45,643 bases of DNA from Streptomyces roseus (GCF_001044425.1 NZ_LFML01000102.1:130146-175788); one strand, 5' to 3'; shown: positions 30,161 through 40,649, counted from the first letter of the stretch. Program-made: numbers and translations. Notes: generated by a model not told the origin, from the letters alone.

Positions 30161-32566
30161 ATGCACCATTCCACCGTGTCCGATGCCCGGCCCGACGCCT
30201 TCGTACGGGTCAGAGGCGCCCGGGAGCACAATCTGCGCGGGGTCGACGTGGACATCCCGCGCGACGCCCTGACCGTGTTCACGGGCGTCTCCGGCTCCGG
30301 CAAGAGCTCCCTGGCCTTCGGCACGCTCTACGCCGAGGCGCAGCGCCGGTACTTCGAGTCGGTCGCCCCGTACGCCCGCCGCCTGATCCACCAGATCGGC
30401 GCCCCGAAGGTGGACTCAGTCACCGGGCTGCCGCCCGCGGTCTCCCTGGAGCAGCGGCGCTCCTCCCCCGGCTCCCGGTCCTCGGTCGGCACCGTCACCC
30501 TGCTCTCCAACTCCCTGCGGATGCTGTACTCGCGCGCCGGCACCTACCCGCCGGGAGCCGAGCGGCGGCTCGACTCCGACGCGTTCTCCCCCAACACCGC
30601 GGCGGGGGCCTGCCCCGCCTGTCAGGGGCTCGGCACCATCCACCGCACCACCGAGGAACTGCTGGTTCCGGACCCGGGGCTGTCGATCCGTCAGGGCGCC
30701 ATCGCGGCCTGGCCGGGGGCCTGGCAGGGCAAGAACCTCCGGGACGTCCTGGAGGCGCTCGGCCACGACGTGGACGCGCCCTGGCGGGAGCTGGCGGCGG
30801 AGGACCGCGAGTGGATCCTGTTCACCGAGGAGCAGCCGGTGGTCACGGTGCATCCGGTGCGGGACCCGGACCGGATCCAACGGCCCTACCAGGGCACGTA
30901 CATGAGCGCCCACCGCCATGTCATGCGGACCTTCTCGGACAGCAGGAGCGCCACGCTGCGGGCCCGCGCGGAGCGATTCCTCACGCATTCCCCGTGCCCG
31001 GTGTGCGAGGGCCGGCGGCTGCGGCCGGAGGCGCTGGCCGTGACGTTCGCGGGCCGCACGATCGCGGAGCTGGCGGCGCTGCCGCTGACCGCCCTGGACG
31101 CCGTACTGGCCTCCGCGCCCCTGGACGGGGAGGCGGCGCGGGTGCTCGCCGAGGACCTGCGGGCCCGGATCGGCCCGGTCGTGGAGCTGGGGCTCGGCTA
31201 CCTGAGCCTGGACCGCACCGCGCCGACCCTGTCGGCGGGCGAGCTGCAGCGGCTGCGGCTGGCGACGCAGCTGCGGTCCGGGCTGTTCGGGGTGGTGTAC
31301 GTACTGGACGAGCCGTCGGCCGGGCTGCATCCGGCCGACACCGAAGCGCTGCTCGGCGTGCTGGACCGGCTGGGGGCGGCGGGGAACACGGTGTTCGTGG
31401 TCGAGCACCACCTGGACGTGGTGCGGCACGCGGACTGGCTGGTGGACGTGGGGCCGCTGGCCGGGGAGCACGGCGGGCGGGTGCTGTACAGCGGCCCGCC
31501 CCAGGGGCTGGCGGACGTCGCGGAGTCGGCGACGGCGCGGCACCTGTTCGGGCCGGCCGGGACGCAGACCGGGCCCGGACGGCGCCCGGTGCGGGCGGCG
31601 AGGGGATCGGTGCGGCTCTCGGGGGTCGAGCGGAACAACCTGCGGGGCGTGGACGCCGAGTTCCCGCTCGGGGTGTTCACGGCGGTCACCGGCGTGTCGG
31701 GGTCGGGCAAGTCCACGCTGGTGGGCCAGGTGCTGGCGCAGGAGGTCGGGGAGCGGATCGCGGATCCGGTGTTCCCCGTGCGGCGGCTGGTGGAGGTGGA
31801 CCAGAAGCCGATCGGCCGGACCCCGCGGTCCAACCTGGCCACGTACACGGGGCTGTTCGACGTGGTGCGCAAGCTCTTCGCGGCGACTGCGCAGGCACGG
31901 GCGCGCGGCTGGAAGGCGGGCCGGTTCTCCTTCAACGTGACGGACGGCCGGTGCGAGACCTGCCAGGGCGAGGGGTTCGTCTCGGTGGAGCTGCTGTTCC
32001 TGCCGAGCACGTACACCCCGTGCCCGGAGTGCGGCGGGGCCCGGTACGACACGGAGACCCTGGAGGTGCGGTACGAGGGGCTGAACATCGCCGAGGTGCT
32101 GGGCCTGACGGTGGAGTCCGCGGCGGCCTTCTTCGCGCCCGTCCCGGCGGCGGCGCGCAGCTTGCGGGCGCTGGAGGAGATCGGGCTGGGCTACCTGCGG
32201 CTGGGGCAGCCCGCCACGGAGCTGTCGGGCGGCGAAGCCCAGCGGATCAAGCTGGCGGCGGAGCTCCAGCGGCAGCGCCGCGACCACACCCTGTACCTGC
32301 TGGACGAGCCGACGACCGGTCTGCACCCGGCGGACGTGCGGGTGCTGCTGCGGCAGTTGCACGGGCTGGTGGACGCCGGGCACTCGGTGGTGGTCGTGGA
32401 GCACGACATGGAGGTGGTGGCGGGCGCGGACTGGGTCGTCGACCTGGGTCCGGGCGGCGGCGCCGACGGCGGCCGGATCGTCGCGGCGGGTACCCCGGCG
32501 CAGGTGGCGGCGGCGGGCGCGGGCCGGACGGCGGGCTACCTGGCGCGGGCGCTGGGTGCGTCCTAG
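30161..32566 (+). CDS. UvrA-like ABC ATPase, class II
   Basis: An 801-residue UvrA homologue, against about 950-1000 for the repair protein UvrA1. NBD1: Walker A GVSGSGKSS (about 43-51), a zinc-module CPACQGLG, then CPVCEGRRL, a degenerate ABC signature LSAGELQRLRLA and VYVLDEPSAGLHP. NBD2: Walker A GVSGSGKST (about 512-520), zinc module CETCQGEG...CPECGGARYD, signature LSGGEAQRIKLA and YLLDEPTTGLHPADV. The short segment after the first Walker A leaves no room for the UvrB-binding domain, the mark of class II UvrA (UvrA2/DrrC-like). Such proteins are linked to tolerance of DNA-intercalating drugs. ATG 30161 lacks a clear ribosome binding site; a GTG at 30176 is possible. Confidence 0.9.
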   Translation: MHHSTVSDARPDAFVRVRGAREHNLRGVDVDIPRDALTVFTGVSGSGKSSLAFGTLYAEAQRRYFESVAPYARRLIHQIGAPKVDSVTGLPPAVSLEQRRSSPGSRSSVGTVTLLSNSLRMLYSRAGTYPPGAERRLDSDAFSPNTAAGACPACQGLGTIHRTTEELLVPDPGLSIRQGAIAAWPGAWQGKNLRDVLEALGHDVDAPWRELAAEDREWILFTEEQPVVTVHPVRDPDRIQRPYQGTYMSAHRHVMRTFSDSRSATLRARAERFLTHSPCPVCEGRRLRPEALAVTFAGRTIAELAALPLTALDAVLASAPLDGEAARVLAEDLRARIGPVVELGLGYLSLDRTAPTLSAGELQRLRLATQLRSGLFGVVYVLDEPSAGLHPADTEALLGVLDRLGAAGNTVFVVEHHLDVVRHADWLVDVGPLAGEHGGRVLYSGPPQGLADVAESATARHLFGPAGTQTGPGRRPVRAARGSVRLSGVERNNLRGVDAEFPLGVFTAVTGVSGSGKSTLVGQVLAQEVGERIADPVFPVRRLVEVDQKPIGRTPRSNLATYTGLFDVVRKLFAATAQARARGWKAGRFSFNVTDGRCETCQGEGFVSVELLFLPSTYTPCPECGGARYDTETLEVRYEGLNIAEVLGLTVESAAAFFAPVPAAARSLRALEEIGLGYLRLGQPATELSGGEAQRIKLAAELQRQRRDHTLYLLDEPTTGLHPADVRVLLRQLHGLVDAGHSVVVVEHDMEVVAGADWVVDLGPGGGADGGRIVAAGTPAQVAAAGAGRTAGYLARALGAS

Positions 32567-32572
32567 CCGCGT

Positions 32573-32607
32573 GACACGTCCATCGGTGCACCGGTGGGGA
32601 CCGTGTC
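32573..32607. terminator. Possible terminator between convergent genes
   Basis: GACACG (32573-32578) pairs with CGTGTC (32602-32607) around a palindrome CGGTGCACCG (32584-32593), giving a branched hairpin between the uvrA-like gene and the convergent phosphatase gene. Weaker than the other terminators here. Confidence 0.35.
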
Positions 32608-32641
32608 CTGCCGAGCGTGGCGGGGACCGGGCTCCGGGCCG

Positions 32642-33307
32642 CTACGCGTCGCCGGGAAGCAGGTGCTGCGCCAGTTCGCGGAAGGTCCACCGGCCCTGGC
32701 GGCGGGTGAACTCCCACACCAGGTCGTAGCGGTCGGGCCAGCTCGCGGGGACGCCGAGGACCTGGTGGGCGCCGAGCGCGTGGATCAGGCGGGGGATCCC
32801 GGTGTGTTCCCAGCAGACGAGGACCGGCATCCGGGCGGCCAGTACGGCCCGCCCCAGGGCCTCTTCGGCGCCGATGCCGAATTCGGAGCGCAGGGGGATG
32901 TGCAGGGCGGTGGTCAGCGGCTCGACGGTCTGGCGGCAGCGGGCGGGGGGCCGGCCTCCGGCGCCGGCCGGGCCGGCGGCCGCGAAGACGACGGCGGGGC
33001 GCGGCAGCGCCGAACCACCGGCGGGCGGGAAGAGGCGGTGCAGTTCCTCGGCCCGGCGGCGCCCGCGCCCGGCGAGGGATCCGGGGTCCTCGTTGCCGTC
33101 CTCGTCCTCGCCCAGGTCGCCGGCGTACGGCTTCTCCGCGTGCCGGACCACCATGACCAGGGCGTCCTTCGCGGCGGCTTGCGGGCCGCGGGCCGCGTTC
33201 CCGGACGGGTCCTGCGAGGAACAGCCGGCCAGCGCGAGCGGGGTGAGGGCGGCTGCCGCCAGGAGGGTGCGGCGGCGCGGTCCGGACCCGGCGGGGGCTT
33301 GTGGCAT
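32642..33307 (-). CDS. Histidine phosphatase family lipoprotein
   Basis: A 221-residue exported phosphoglycerate-mutase-like protein. The signal region GPRRRTLLAAAALTPLALAGCSS has consecutive arginines before the hydrophobic core and ends in the lipobox LAGC, so it may be a Tat-exported lipoprotein. The catalytic start is VVRHAEKP (Arg-His nucleophile), with a later VLVCWEHTGIPRLIHALG bearing the second active-site His. An acidic loop (GDLGEDEDGNEDPGS) sits after the RHAEK motif. The substrate is unknown; extracytoplasmic members are often broad phosphatases. Start ATG at 33307 or GTG at 33316; neither has a strong ribosome binding site. Confidence 0.82.
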   Translation of the reverse strand: MPQAPAGSGPRRRTLLAAAALTPLALAGCSSQDPSGNAARGPQAAAKDALVMVVRHAEKPYAGDLGEDEDGNEDPGSLAGRGRRRAEELHRLFPPAGGSALPRPAVVFAAAGPAGAGGRPPARCRQTVEPLTTALHIPLRSEFGIGAEEALGRAVLAARMPVLVCWEHTGIPRLIHALGAHQVLGVPASWPDRYDLVWEFTRRQGRWTFRELAQHLLPGDA

Positions 33308-33379
33308 GGGGCCCACTGTCGCGCACCGGCCGGACGGCTCCCCGCAGCGGCGCGTCGTACGGCCGCCAGGAGCGCCCGG

Positions 33380-33408
33380 TCGGCCGATCGGATCAGCCGA
33401 TCGGCCGA
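33380..33408 (-). terminator. Terminator hairpin after Stealth gene
   Basis: TCGGCCGATCGG / CCGATCGGCCGA, a 12-bp perfect stem with a 5-nt loop (33392-33396), 19 nt after the Stealth stop. Each arm is itself nearly palindromic, so alternative folds exist. Confidence 0.8.
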
Positions 33409-33413
33409 GGCGC

Positions 33414-33427
33414 GCCCCGTACGGGGC
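33414..33427 (-). repeat. 14-bp perfect palindrome abutting the Stealth stop codon
   Basis: GCCCCGTACGGGGC directly follows the Stealth stop (33428-33430). Together with the hairpin at 33380-33408 it forms a double 3' structure. Confidence 0.7.
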
Positions 33428-35317
33428 TCACCTCTCGTACGGAGAGGGCACCGGGAAGTAGGCCTCCAGGAAGGCGGCGACCGCGCGCTGCTGCTCCTGG
33501 GGCGACAGACCGGTTCCGGCGTCGTCGTCGGCGAGGCAGAACGCGTCGGAGCGGCGTTCGGCCGCCAGGACCGGCAGCCGTTCGATCTCCTCGGTCCGGC
33601 CGGTGCTGACGTACGCGTGGTCCAGTTCGCCCTCCACCGCCCGGCCGTCGGCGAGGGCGAGGTGTGAGGCCAGGGTGACGGGGGCGAGGTCGTCGGCGCT
33701 GCGGAAGACCGAGCGGCTGATGCCGGTCAGCCGGCCGGGCAGCCGCTCCTCGACGTGGGCGAAGAGGGAACGGCTGAGCGGGTACGGGGTGTGGGCCAGG
33801 ATGTGCGGATAGGTGCGGCCGACGGCCTGTTCCACCGCCTGGCGGGTGGCCTTCTGGGAGGCGGTGAAGACGTCGTCGCCGGAGTCGGTGTCGGGGGCGC
33901 CGGGGGCCACGGCGCGCTGGTCGTGGAAGACCTTGGGCAGTCCCGAGGAGAGGAAGTAGTTCTGGGGGCGCTGCGGGCGGCCGAGGAAGATGTCGTCGTT
34001 GAAGTAGAGGAAGTGCTCGGCGAGGCCGGGGATGTGGTGCAGCCGGCTCTCGATGGCGTGGGAGTTGAAGACGGCCGGGTGGGCGGGGTCGGCGAACAGT
34101 TCGCGGTGGTCGACCACGGTGATCCGGGGGTGGTCGGTGGCCAGCCAGGGCGGGATCTGGTCGTCGGTGACGAGGAAGACGCGGCGGATCCAGGGCGCGT
34201 GGGCGGCGATGGAGCGCAGGCAGTACCGCAGTTCCCCGCGGTCGCGGTAGCGGTTCTCGGCGTGGTCGACGGCTGTGCGTCGGGCGGCTTCCGGTCCCGC
34301 CGCGGCCGCTTCGGCAGCTTCGGAGGCCGCGGCGCGGTCCCGGCGGCGGCGCCAGGCGGGGTCGGCGGCGTCCACCCAGGTGATCACGGCGTCGACGGGG
34401 AAGTCGATGTCGTCGGGGAAGCGGCCCGCGAAGGCGTCGACGACGGGGTGGTCGCGATCGCCGACGCGGGTGGTCGACGTGGCGTCGAGGGTGGGCACCC
34501 ACCAGCCGTACGGGGTCTCGCGCAGTCCGGCGATCGCGCCGGTGCCCGACTCCGGGACCTCCCAGAACTCCAGGTCGCAGCCGCTCTCGGCACCGTAGGC
34601 CACGGTCCGGCCGGAGGTGACGACGGGCTGGAAGAGCCGGACGCCCTTGATCTTCGGACGGACGGCGCCGGTGGGCGGGCCCTCGTGGGCCGCGACCGCT
34701 TCGAGAAGTGATGCGGCGAGGACCTCCGAGGGCGCCGCGGGACCGCTGCCGCCGTAGCCGCCGCCGTCGTAGCCGTCGCCGTCGCCGAGGAGCCGGGCGT
34801 ACACCGGGAGCCCGGTGAAGGCCGCGGCGCAGGCCTTCAGGGCGGCCTCGCGGTCGCCCGGGGCGATGGCCACCCGGTGGCGCAGCTCCCCGTCGGGGAC
34901 CAGCCCGTACGGGACGGCGGCCGCCTCCAGTGCGTCGGCGACCGCGTTCAGGTTGGCGTCCCGGGCGCCGGCGGGCAGCAGGTCGTCGCGGACCCGGGCG
35001 AGCCGGCCGCGGTGGCGGACCAGGCCCGGCACGTTCTCCAGGAGCTCGTCCTCACGGGCCCGGCCGGGCGGTGGCGCGGCGTCGCCGTTCCCGGTGCGCT
35101 CCCGCTGGGTGGCGTCCGGCTGTCTCGGTACGCCGCCGGGCCTGCGCAGGGTCCGTACGATCCGGCGCAGGCCGACAGGGAGCGGGAGACGGGACAGGCC
35201 CTGCATATACGACCTCGCGAGACGGCGCCGGTGTGCGGCACCCGAGGATGCGGACGGTACCCGGCGGGGGTGCGGTGCGGTCCGGCAGGCAGGGGCGGAT
35301 GCCTCGTTCACGTCCAC
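33428..35317 (-). CDS. Stealth family sugar-phosphate transferase
   Basis: A 629-residue Stealth protein; relatives transfer hexose-1-phosphate from a nucleotide sugar to build phosphodiester-linked capsular or cell-wall polymers. CR1 is FPVDAVITWVDAADPAWR (about 300-317). CR2 runs from NRYRDRGELRYCLRSIAAHAPWIRRVFLVTDDQIPPWL to VFNSHAIESRLHHIPGLAEHFLYFNDDIFLG. CR3 holds the HTPYPLSRSLF segment, and CR4 is near the C-terminus. The first 290 residues form an additional domain (NLNAVADALEAAAVPYGLVP) with a Gly/Asp/Tyr-rich run at about 176-190. GTG start with AAGGGAAAG upstream. It stands alone between a phosphatase and sdhB; no polymer export genes are adjacent. Confidence 0.9.
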   Translation of the reverse strand: MDVNEASAPACRTAPHPRRVPSASSGAAHRRRLARSYMQGLSRLPLPVGLRRIVRTLRRPGGVPRQPDATQRERTGNGDAAPPPGRAREDELLENVPGLVRHRGRLARVRDDLLPAGARDANLNAVADALEAAAVPYGLVPDGELRHRVAIAPGDREAALKACAAAFTGLPVYARLLGDGDGYDGGGYGGSGPAAPSEVLAASLLEAVAAHEGPPTGAVRPKIKGVRLFQPVVTSGRTVAYGAESGCDLEFWEVPESGTGAIAGLRETPYGWWVPTLDATSTTRVGDRDHPVVDAFAGRFPDDIDFPVDAVITWVDAADPAWRRRRDRAAASEAAEAAAAGPEAARRTAVDHAENRYRDRGELRYCLRSIAAHAPWIRRVFLVTDDQIPPWLATDHPRITVVDHRELFADPAHPAVFNSHAIESRLHHIPGLAEHFLYFNDDIFLGRPQRPQNYFLSSGLPKVFHDQRAVAPGAPDTDSGDDVFTASQKATRQAVEQAVGRTYPHILAHTPYPLSRSLFAHVEERLPGRLTGISRSVFRSADDLAPVTLASHLALADGRAVEGELDHAYVSTGRTEEIERLPVLAAERRSDAFCLADDDAGTGLSPQEQQRAVAAFLEAYFPVPSPYER

Positions 35318-35407
35318 CTTTCCCTTCGTTCATTTTTCACGCAAGGGTCGGGAGTCCGTAATCCGCGTCTCACAGGCACTTCTCAGCTTCGCCCCGCCGG
35401 GCGCTTG

Positions 35408-36153
35408 TCAGCTTCCTCCGTGCTTGCGGACCGCCCGCAGCCATTCGCGGTTCATGGCGGCGATGGAGGGCATCGGGATGCCCTTGGGACAGGCCGTGGC
35501 GCATTCGCCGGTGAGGGTGCAGCCGCCGAACCCCTCGTCGTCCATGGCGGCCACCATGTCGAGCACCCGGGTCTCCCGCTCCGGCGAGCCCTGCGGCAGC
35601 ACGTTGAGGTGGTTGACCTTGGCGGAGGTGAAGAGCATCGCGGAGCCGTTGGGGCAGGCCGCCACGCAGGCCCCGCAGCCGATGCACTCGGCGTGTTCGA
35701 AGGCGGAGTCGGCGTCGGCCTTGGGCACGGCGGTGGCGTGCGCCTCGGGGGCGGAGCCGGTGGGGGCGGTGATGTAGCCGCCGGCCTGGATGATCCGGTC
35801 GAAGGCGCCGCGGTCCACGACGAGGTCCTTGACCACCGGGAAGGCGGCCGCCCGCCAGGGCTCGACGTCGATGGTGTCGCCGTCGGCGAAGGACCGCATG
35901 TGCAGCTGGCAGGTGGTGGTGCGCTCGGGGCCGTGGGCGTCGCCGTTGATCACGAGGCTGCACGCGCCGCAGATCCCCTCGCGGCAGTCGTGGTCGAAGG
36001 CGACCGGGTCCTCGCCGCGCAGGATGAGGTCCTCGTTGAGGGTGTCGAGCATCTCCAGGAACGACATGTCGCGGGAGATGCCGTCGACCTCGTACGTGAC
36101 CATGGCGCCGGGGGTGTCGGGGTTCTGCTGGCGCCAGACGCGCAGGTTGAGCC

Positions 36154-36157
<4 letters not shown>
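35408..36157 (-). CDS. sdhB: Succinate dehydrogenase iron-sulfur subunit SdhB
   Basis: A 249-residue electron-transfer subunit. The [2Fe-2S] cluster ligands lie in CREGICGACSLVINGDAHGPERTTTC, the [4Fe-4S] ligands in CIGCGACVAACPNGS, and the last cluster in CTLTGECATACPKGI, which together relay electrons from FAD to the membrane quinone site. A plant-type ferredoxin N-domain (MRLNLRVWRQQNPDTPGAMVTYEVDG) precedes. The ATG overlaps the sdhA stop by 4 nt (ATGA), so the subunits are translationally coupled. Last gene of the sdhCAB unit. A weak hairpin (CGCCC/GGGCG, 35390-35403) follows the stop. Confidence 0.96.
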
Positions 36158-38106
<1,949 letters not shown>

Positions 38107-38107
38107 G

Positions 38108-38812
38108 TCAGCTCACCACTCCGGTCATGACGGCTACGGGGACGGAGACGAAGCCCGCGAAGAGGACGAGGGCGAGGGCGTTGGCCAGGAACTTCAGCGT
38201 CCGGTCGCGGCGGGCGTTGCCGGCGCCGAGGGTCTGGGCGGCGCTCCAGAAGCCGTGCCGGACGTGCAGGCCGACGGCGGCCATCGCCACGATGTAGATC
38301 GTGTTTCCGTACCAGGTGGAGAAGGTGGCCAGCACGTTCTGGTAGGGGTGGCCGGCCCACGCGCGCTCGTTGACGGTGAGCGTGGTGAGGTCGAGCAGGT
38401 GCCAGACGATGAACAGGGCCAGGATGATGCCGCCCCAGCGCATGGTGCGCGTGGCGTAGCTCGCGCGGCGGCGCTTGTGGGCGTACTTGACCGGGCGGGC
38501 CTTGATGTCGCGGCGGCTGAGCTGGTACGCGGACACGGCGTGGCCGGCGACGGCGGCGAGGAGCACCACGCGCACGATCCACAGGGCCCACTCGTGGTGG
38601 AGGAAGGGCGAGCCGAGGGTCCGCAGCCAGTGGGCGTAGCCGTTGAACTCGTCCGCCCCGAAGAAGATCTTGAGGTTGCCGAGCATGTGGACCACCAGGT
38701 AGCCGAGCATGATCAGCCCGGACACCGCCATCACGGACTTCTTGCCGACGGTGGAATCCCAAAGCGTGCGCGTGGTGGACGGCCGTCGGCCCGTCCGCGT
38801 TGCCAGAGCCAT
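38108..38812 (-). CDS. sdhC: Succinate dehydrogenase cytochrome b subunit SdhC
   Basis: A 234-residue membrane anchor with five hydrophobic helices (around SVMAVSGLIMLGYLVVHMLG, LWIVRVVLLAAVAGHAVSAY, GGIILALFIVWHLLDL, IYIVAMAAVGLHVRHGFW and LALVLFAGFVSVPVAVM). His residues in four of them (VVHM, GHAV, WHLL, HVRHG) fit two b hemes, the menaquinone-type single-subunit anchor; no sdhD exists. ATG at 38812 chosen because the charged N-terminus (ATRTGRRPSTTRTLWDS) follows; a longer frame to 38854 lacks support. First gene of sdhCAB, divergent from a LysR regulator. Confidence 0.94.
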   Translation of the reverse strand: MALATRTGRRPSTTRTLWDSTVGKKSVMAVSGLIMLGYLVVHMLGNLKIFFGADEFNGYAHWLRTLGSPFLHHEWALWIVRVVLLAAVAGHAVSAYQLSRRDIKARPVKYAHKRRRASYATRTMRWGGIILALFIVWHLLDLTTLTVNERAWAGHPYQNVLATFSTWYGNTIYIVAMAAVGLHVRHGFWSAAQTLGAGNARRDRTLKFLANALALVLFAGFVSVPVAVMTGVVS

Positions 38813-38849
38813 GCCACCGACGGTAAGGACCAAAGTCCCAGAGGTCCAA

Positions 38850-38869
38850 GACATGATGGCGCTTATGTC
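38850..38869. promoter_or_regulatory. LysR-type palindrome between sdhC and lysR
   Basis: GACAT (38850-38854) and ATGTC (38865-38869) form a 5-10-5 inverted repeat in the 93-bp divergent gap. A second repeat, GGACC...GGTCC (38827-38847, 11-bp spacer), lies nearer sdhC. Paired sites of this sort suit a LysR tetramer. Confidence 0.5.
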
Positions 38870-38905
38870 AATAGGGGCTGACTATGGGCGGCGTATCCTG
38901 GGGCG

Positions 38906-39784
38906 ATGCAGTTCCAGCAGCTCCTGTACTTCGTGGCCGTCGCCGAAACCCGTCACTTCAGCCGGGCCGCGGAGCGGGTGCACGTCGCTCAGCCGTCGCT
39001 GTCACAGCAGATCAAAGCGCTGGAACGGGAGCTGGGGGCGGAACTCTTCAGCCGGGCGCGGGGGAACATCGCGCTGACGGACGCGGGTGAGGCACTGCTG
39101 CCGCTGGCCCGGCGGATCCTGGCGGACGCCGACACGGCGCGGCTGGAGGTGCAGGAGCTGGCGCAGCTGCGGCGGGGGCGGGTCCGGCTGGGGGCGACCC
39201 CGAGCGTGTGCACGGGTCTGCTGCCGGGCGTGCTGCGCGCCTTCCACACGGCGCATCCGGGGATCGAGCTGCTGATCGAGGAGAGCGGTTCGCTGGACCT
39301 CGTACGGGAACTCGCGCGCGGGGCGCTGGACCTGGCGCTCATCGCGCTCCCGCTGCCGCCCTCGGCTCCGGCGCTGACCACGGTGGAGCTGCTGACGGAG
39401 GACCTGGTCGTGGTCTCTTCCGCGCAGCTGCCGCCGCCGGCTGGCGGCGGGCCGCTGACGGTGTCCGCGCTGCGCGACGAGCCGATGGTGATGTTCCGGC
39501 ACGGGTACGACCTGCGGGATCTGACGGTGGCCGCCTGCCGCGCGGAGGGGTTCGAGCCGGTGTTCACGGTGGAGGGCGGCGAGATGGACGCGGTACTGGG
39601 CTTCGTCCGCGCGGGGCTCGGCGTGGCGGTGGTCCCGGCGATGGTCGTCGACCACGGCGGCCCGGGGCTGCGTGCCACTCCGCTGGCGGGCTCGCCGCTG
39701 CGCCGCACCATCGCCCTGGCGCACCGTACGGACGTCGCGCCCCCGCGCGCGGCCCGCGAGCTGAGGCGCATCCTCCTGGGCTGA
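38906..39784 (+). CDS. LysR family transcriptional regulator
   Basis: A 292-residue LysR regulator. HTH: MQFQQLLYFVAVAETRHFSRAAERVHVAQPSLSQQIKALERELGAELFSR (1-50). The effector domain follows: VRLGATPSVCTGLLPGVLRAFHTAHPGIELLIEE, LDLALIALPLP, and GLGVAVVPAMVV. Divergent from sdhCAB with a 93-bp intergenic gap, the usual arrangement for a regulator of the neighbouring operon, so I infer control of this succinate dehydrogenase in response to a carbon-metabolism signal. ATG 38906 fits the family N-terminus exactly. Not to be confused with nutrient-specific types; the effector cannot be read. Confidence 0.93.
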   Translation: MQFQQLLYFVAVAETRHFSRAAERVHVAQPSLSQQIKALERELGAELFSRARGNIALTDAGEALLPLARRILADADTARLEVQELAQLRRGRVRLGATPSVCTGLLPGVLRAFHTAHPGIELLIEESGSLDLVRELARGALDLALIALPLPPSAPALTTVELLTEDLVVVSSAQLPPPAGGGPLTVSALRDEPMVMFRHGYDLRDLTVAACRAEGFEPVFTVEGGEMDAVLGFVRAGLGVAVVPAMVVDHGGPGLRATPLAGSPLRRTIALAHRTDVAPPRAARELRRILLG

Positions 39785-39868
39785 CCCGTCTTACGGGGCG
39801 GGCGGCCTTGCGGGGCCGCTCCTGCGGGGCGCTCTCGGCGGGCGCTCCTGCGGCCGCGCGGGCGGCCG

Positions 39869-40513
39869 TCAGGCCCGGGCTCCGGGGAGGGTCCTGTCGA
39901 GCCCGTCGGCCAGCATCGTGAAGGCCTGGTCGGCGTCGGCCACGGCGGCCGGATGCGCCTCGTCGGCGCTCTGGCCGCCGTCCATGCGGCGGTAGTTCTC
40001 CCGGCCCAGCTCATGGCGGACGGCCACCAGGTGCGTGGCCGCCAGCCGCGCGGCGAGCGGCCGGACCGACTCCGCCTCCAGCACGGCGGCGAGCAGCTCC
40101 ACCTCACGGTCGGTGTAGTGGGTCATCCGGCTCTCCAGGCTGGGGGTGGAGTAGAGCAGCCGCTGGAACGCCAGCACGCCGGGGTGGTCGCAGAGCCCGG
40201 TGATCGGATCCCGATCGGCCAGGGCCCCCAGGAAGTGCGCGTGCACCGCGCCCACCGGCGTCTGGCCGGCGGGCCGGTCGCGCACGATGCGCGCCGCCTC
40301 GTCGTGGTGGTCGGCGAACCGGTCGAGCACCAGGTCCTCCTTGCTCGGGAAGTACCGGAACAGGGTCGGTTTGGAGACCTCGGCCGCGGCGGCGACATCG
40401 GCCACCGACACGGCATCGAAGCCCCGCTCCATGAAGAGCTCCAGCGCCGTGGCCGCCAACTGGCGACGCGTACGGAGCTTCTTGTTCTCGCGCAGACCCG
40501 TCGTCTTCCCCAT
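39869..40513 (-). CDS. TetR family transcriptional regulator
   Basis: A 214-residue TetR repressor. HTH: RTRRQLAATALELFMERGFDAVSVADVAAAAEVSKPTLFRYFPSKEDLVLDRF (about 14-66). The C-terminal ligand domain is helical, with no recognisable ligand signature, and ends AFTMLADGLDRTLPGARA. The ATG at 40513 sits 7 nt after a TATGCT -10 box, so the mRNA is probably leaderless; a frame extending to 40537 would begin upstream of that promoter. Divergent from an FAD monooxygenase, the classic arrangement for a repressor of a drug- or aromatic-modifying enzyme. Confidence 0.93.
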   Translation of the reverse strand: MGKTTGLRENKKLRTRRQLAATALELFMERGFDAVSVADVAAAAEVSKPTLFRYFPSKEDLVLDRFADHHDEAARIVRDRPAGQTPVGAVHAHFLGALADRDPITGLCDHPGVLAFQRLLYSTPSLESRMTHYTDREVELLAAVLEAESVRPLAARLAATHLVAVRHELGRENYRRMDGGQSADEAHPAAVADADQAFTMLADGLDRTLPGARA

Positions 40514-40519
40514 GTCCCG

Positions 40520-40525
40520 AGCATA
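40520..40525 (-). promoter_or_regulatory. -10 box of a leaderless tetR promoter
   Basis: Minus-strand TATGCT followed by 6 nt and then the ATG, with TTACCC 16 bp upstream as a possible -35. Just beyond, TGACTGGGT (40537-40545) and TGACCGGGT (40554-40562) form a direct repeat around an AT-rich core, a candidate TetR operator reaching into the monooxygenase promoter. Confidence 0.5.
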
Positions 40526-40649
40526 GCACGCATTCATGACTGGGTAATTTTCTTGACCGGGTTGCTTTTTCTTCGAGGAGACGCTTTCCTTGAGGCATCG
40601 ACGGGACCGAGAGCGGCCGGATCATGAGACCGGCCGGAGGGGACATCCG

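Noticed and set aside
39785..39868. Terminator from the repeated GCTCCTGCGG (39818-39827 and 39844-39853)
   Set aside because: These are direct, not inverted, repeats; only 4-bp stems can form, so no terminator is called between lysR and tetR.
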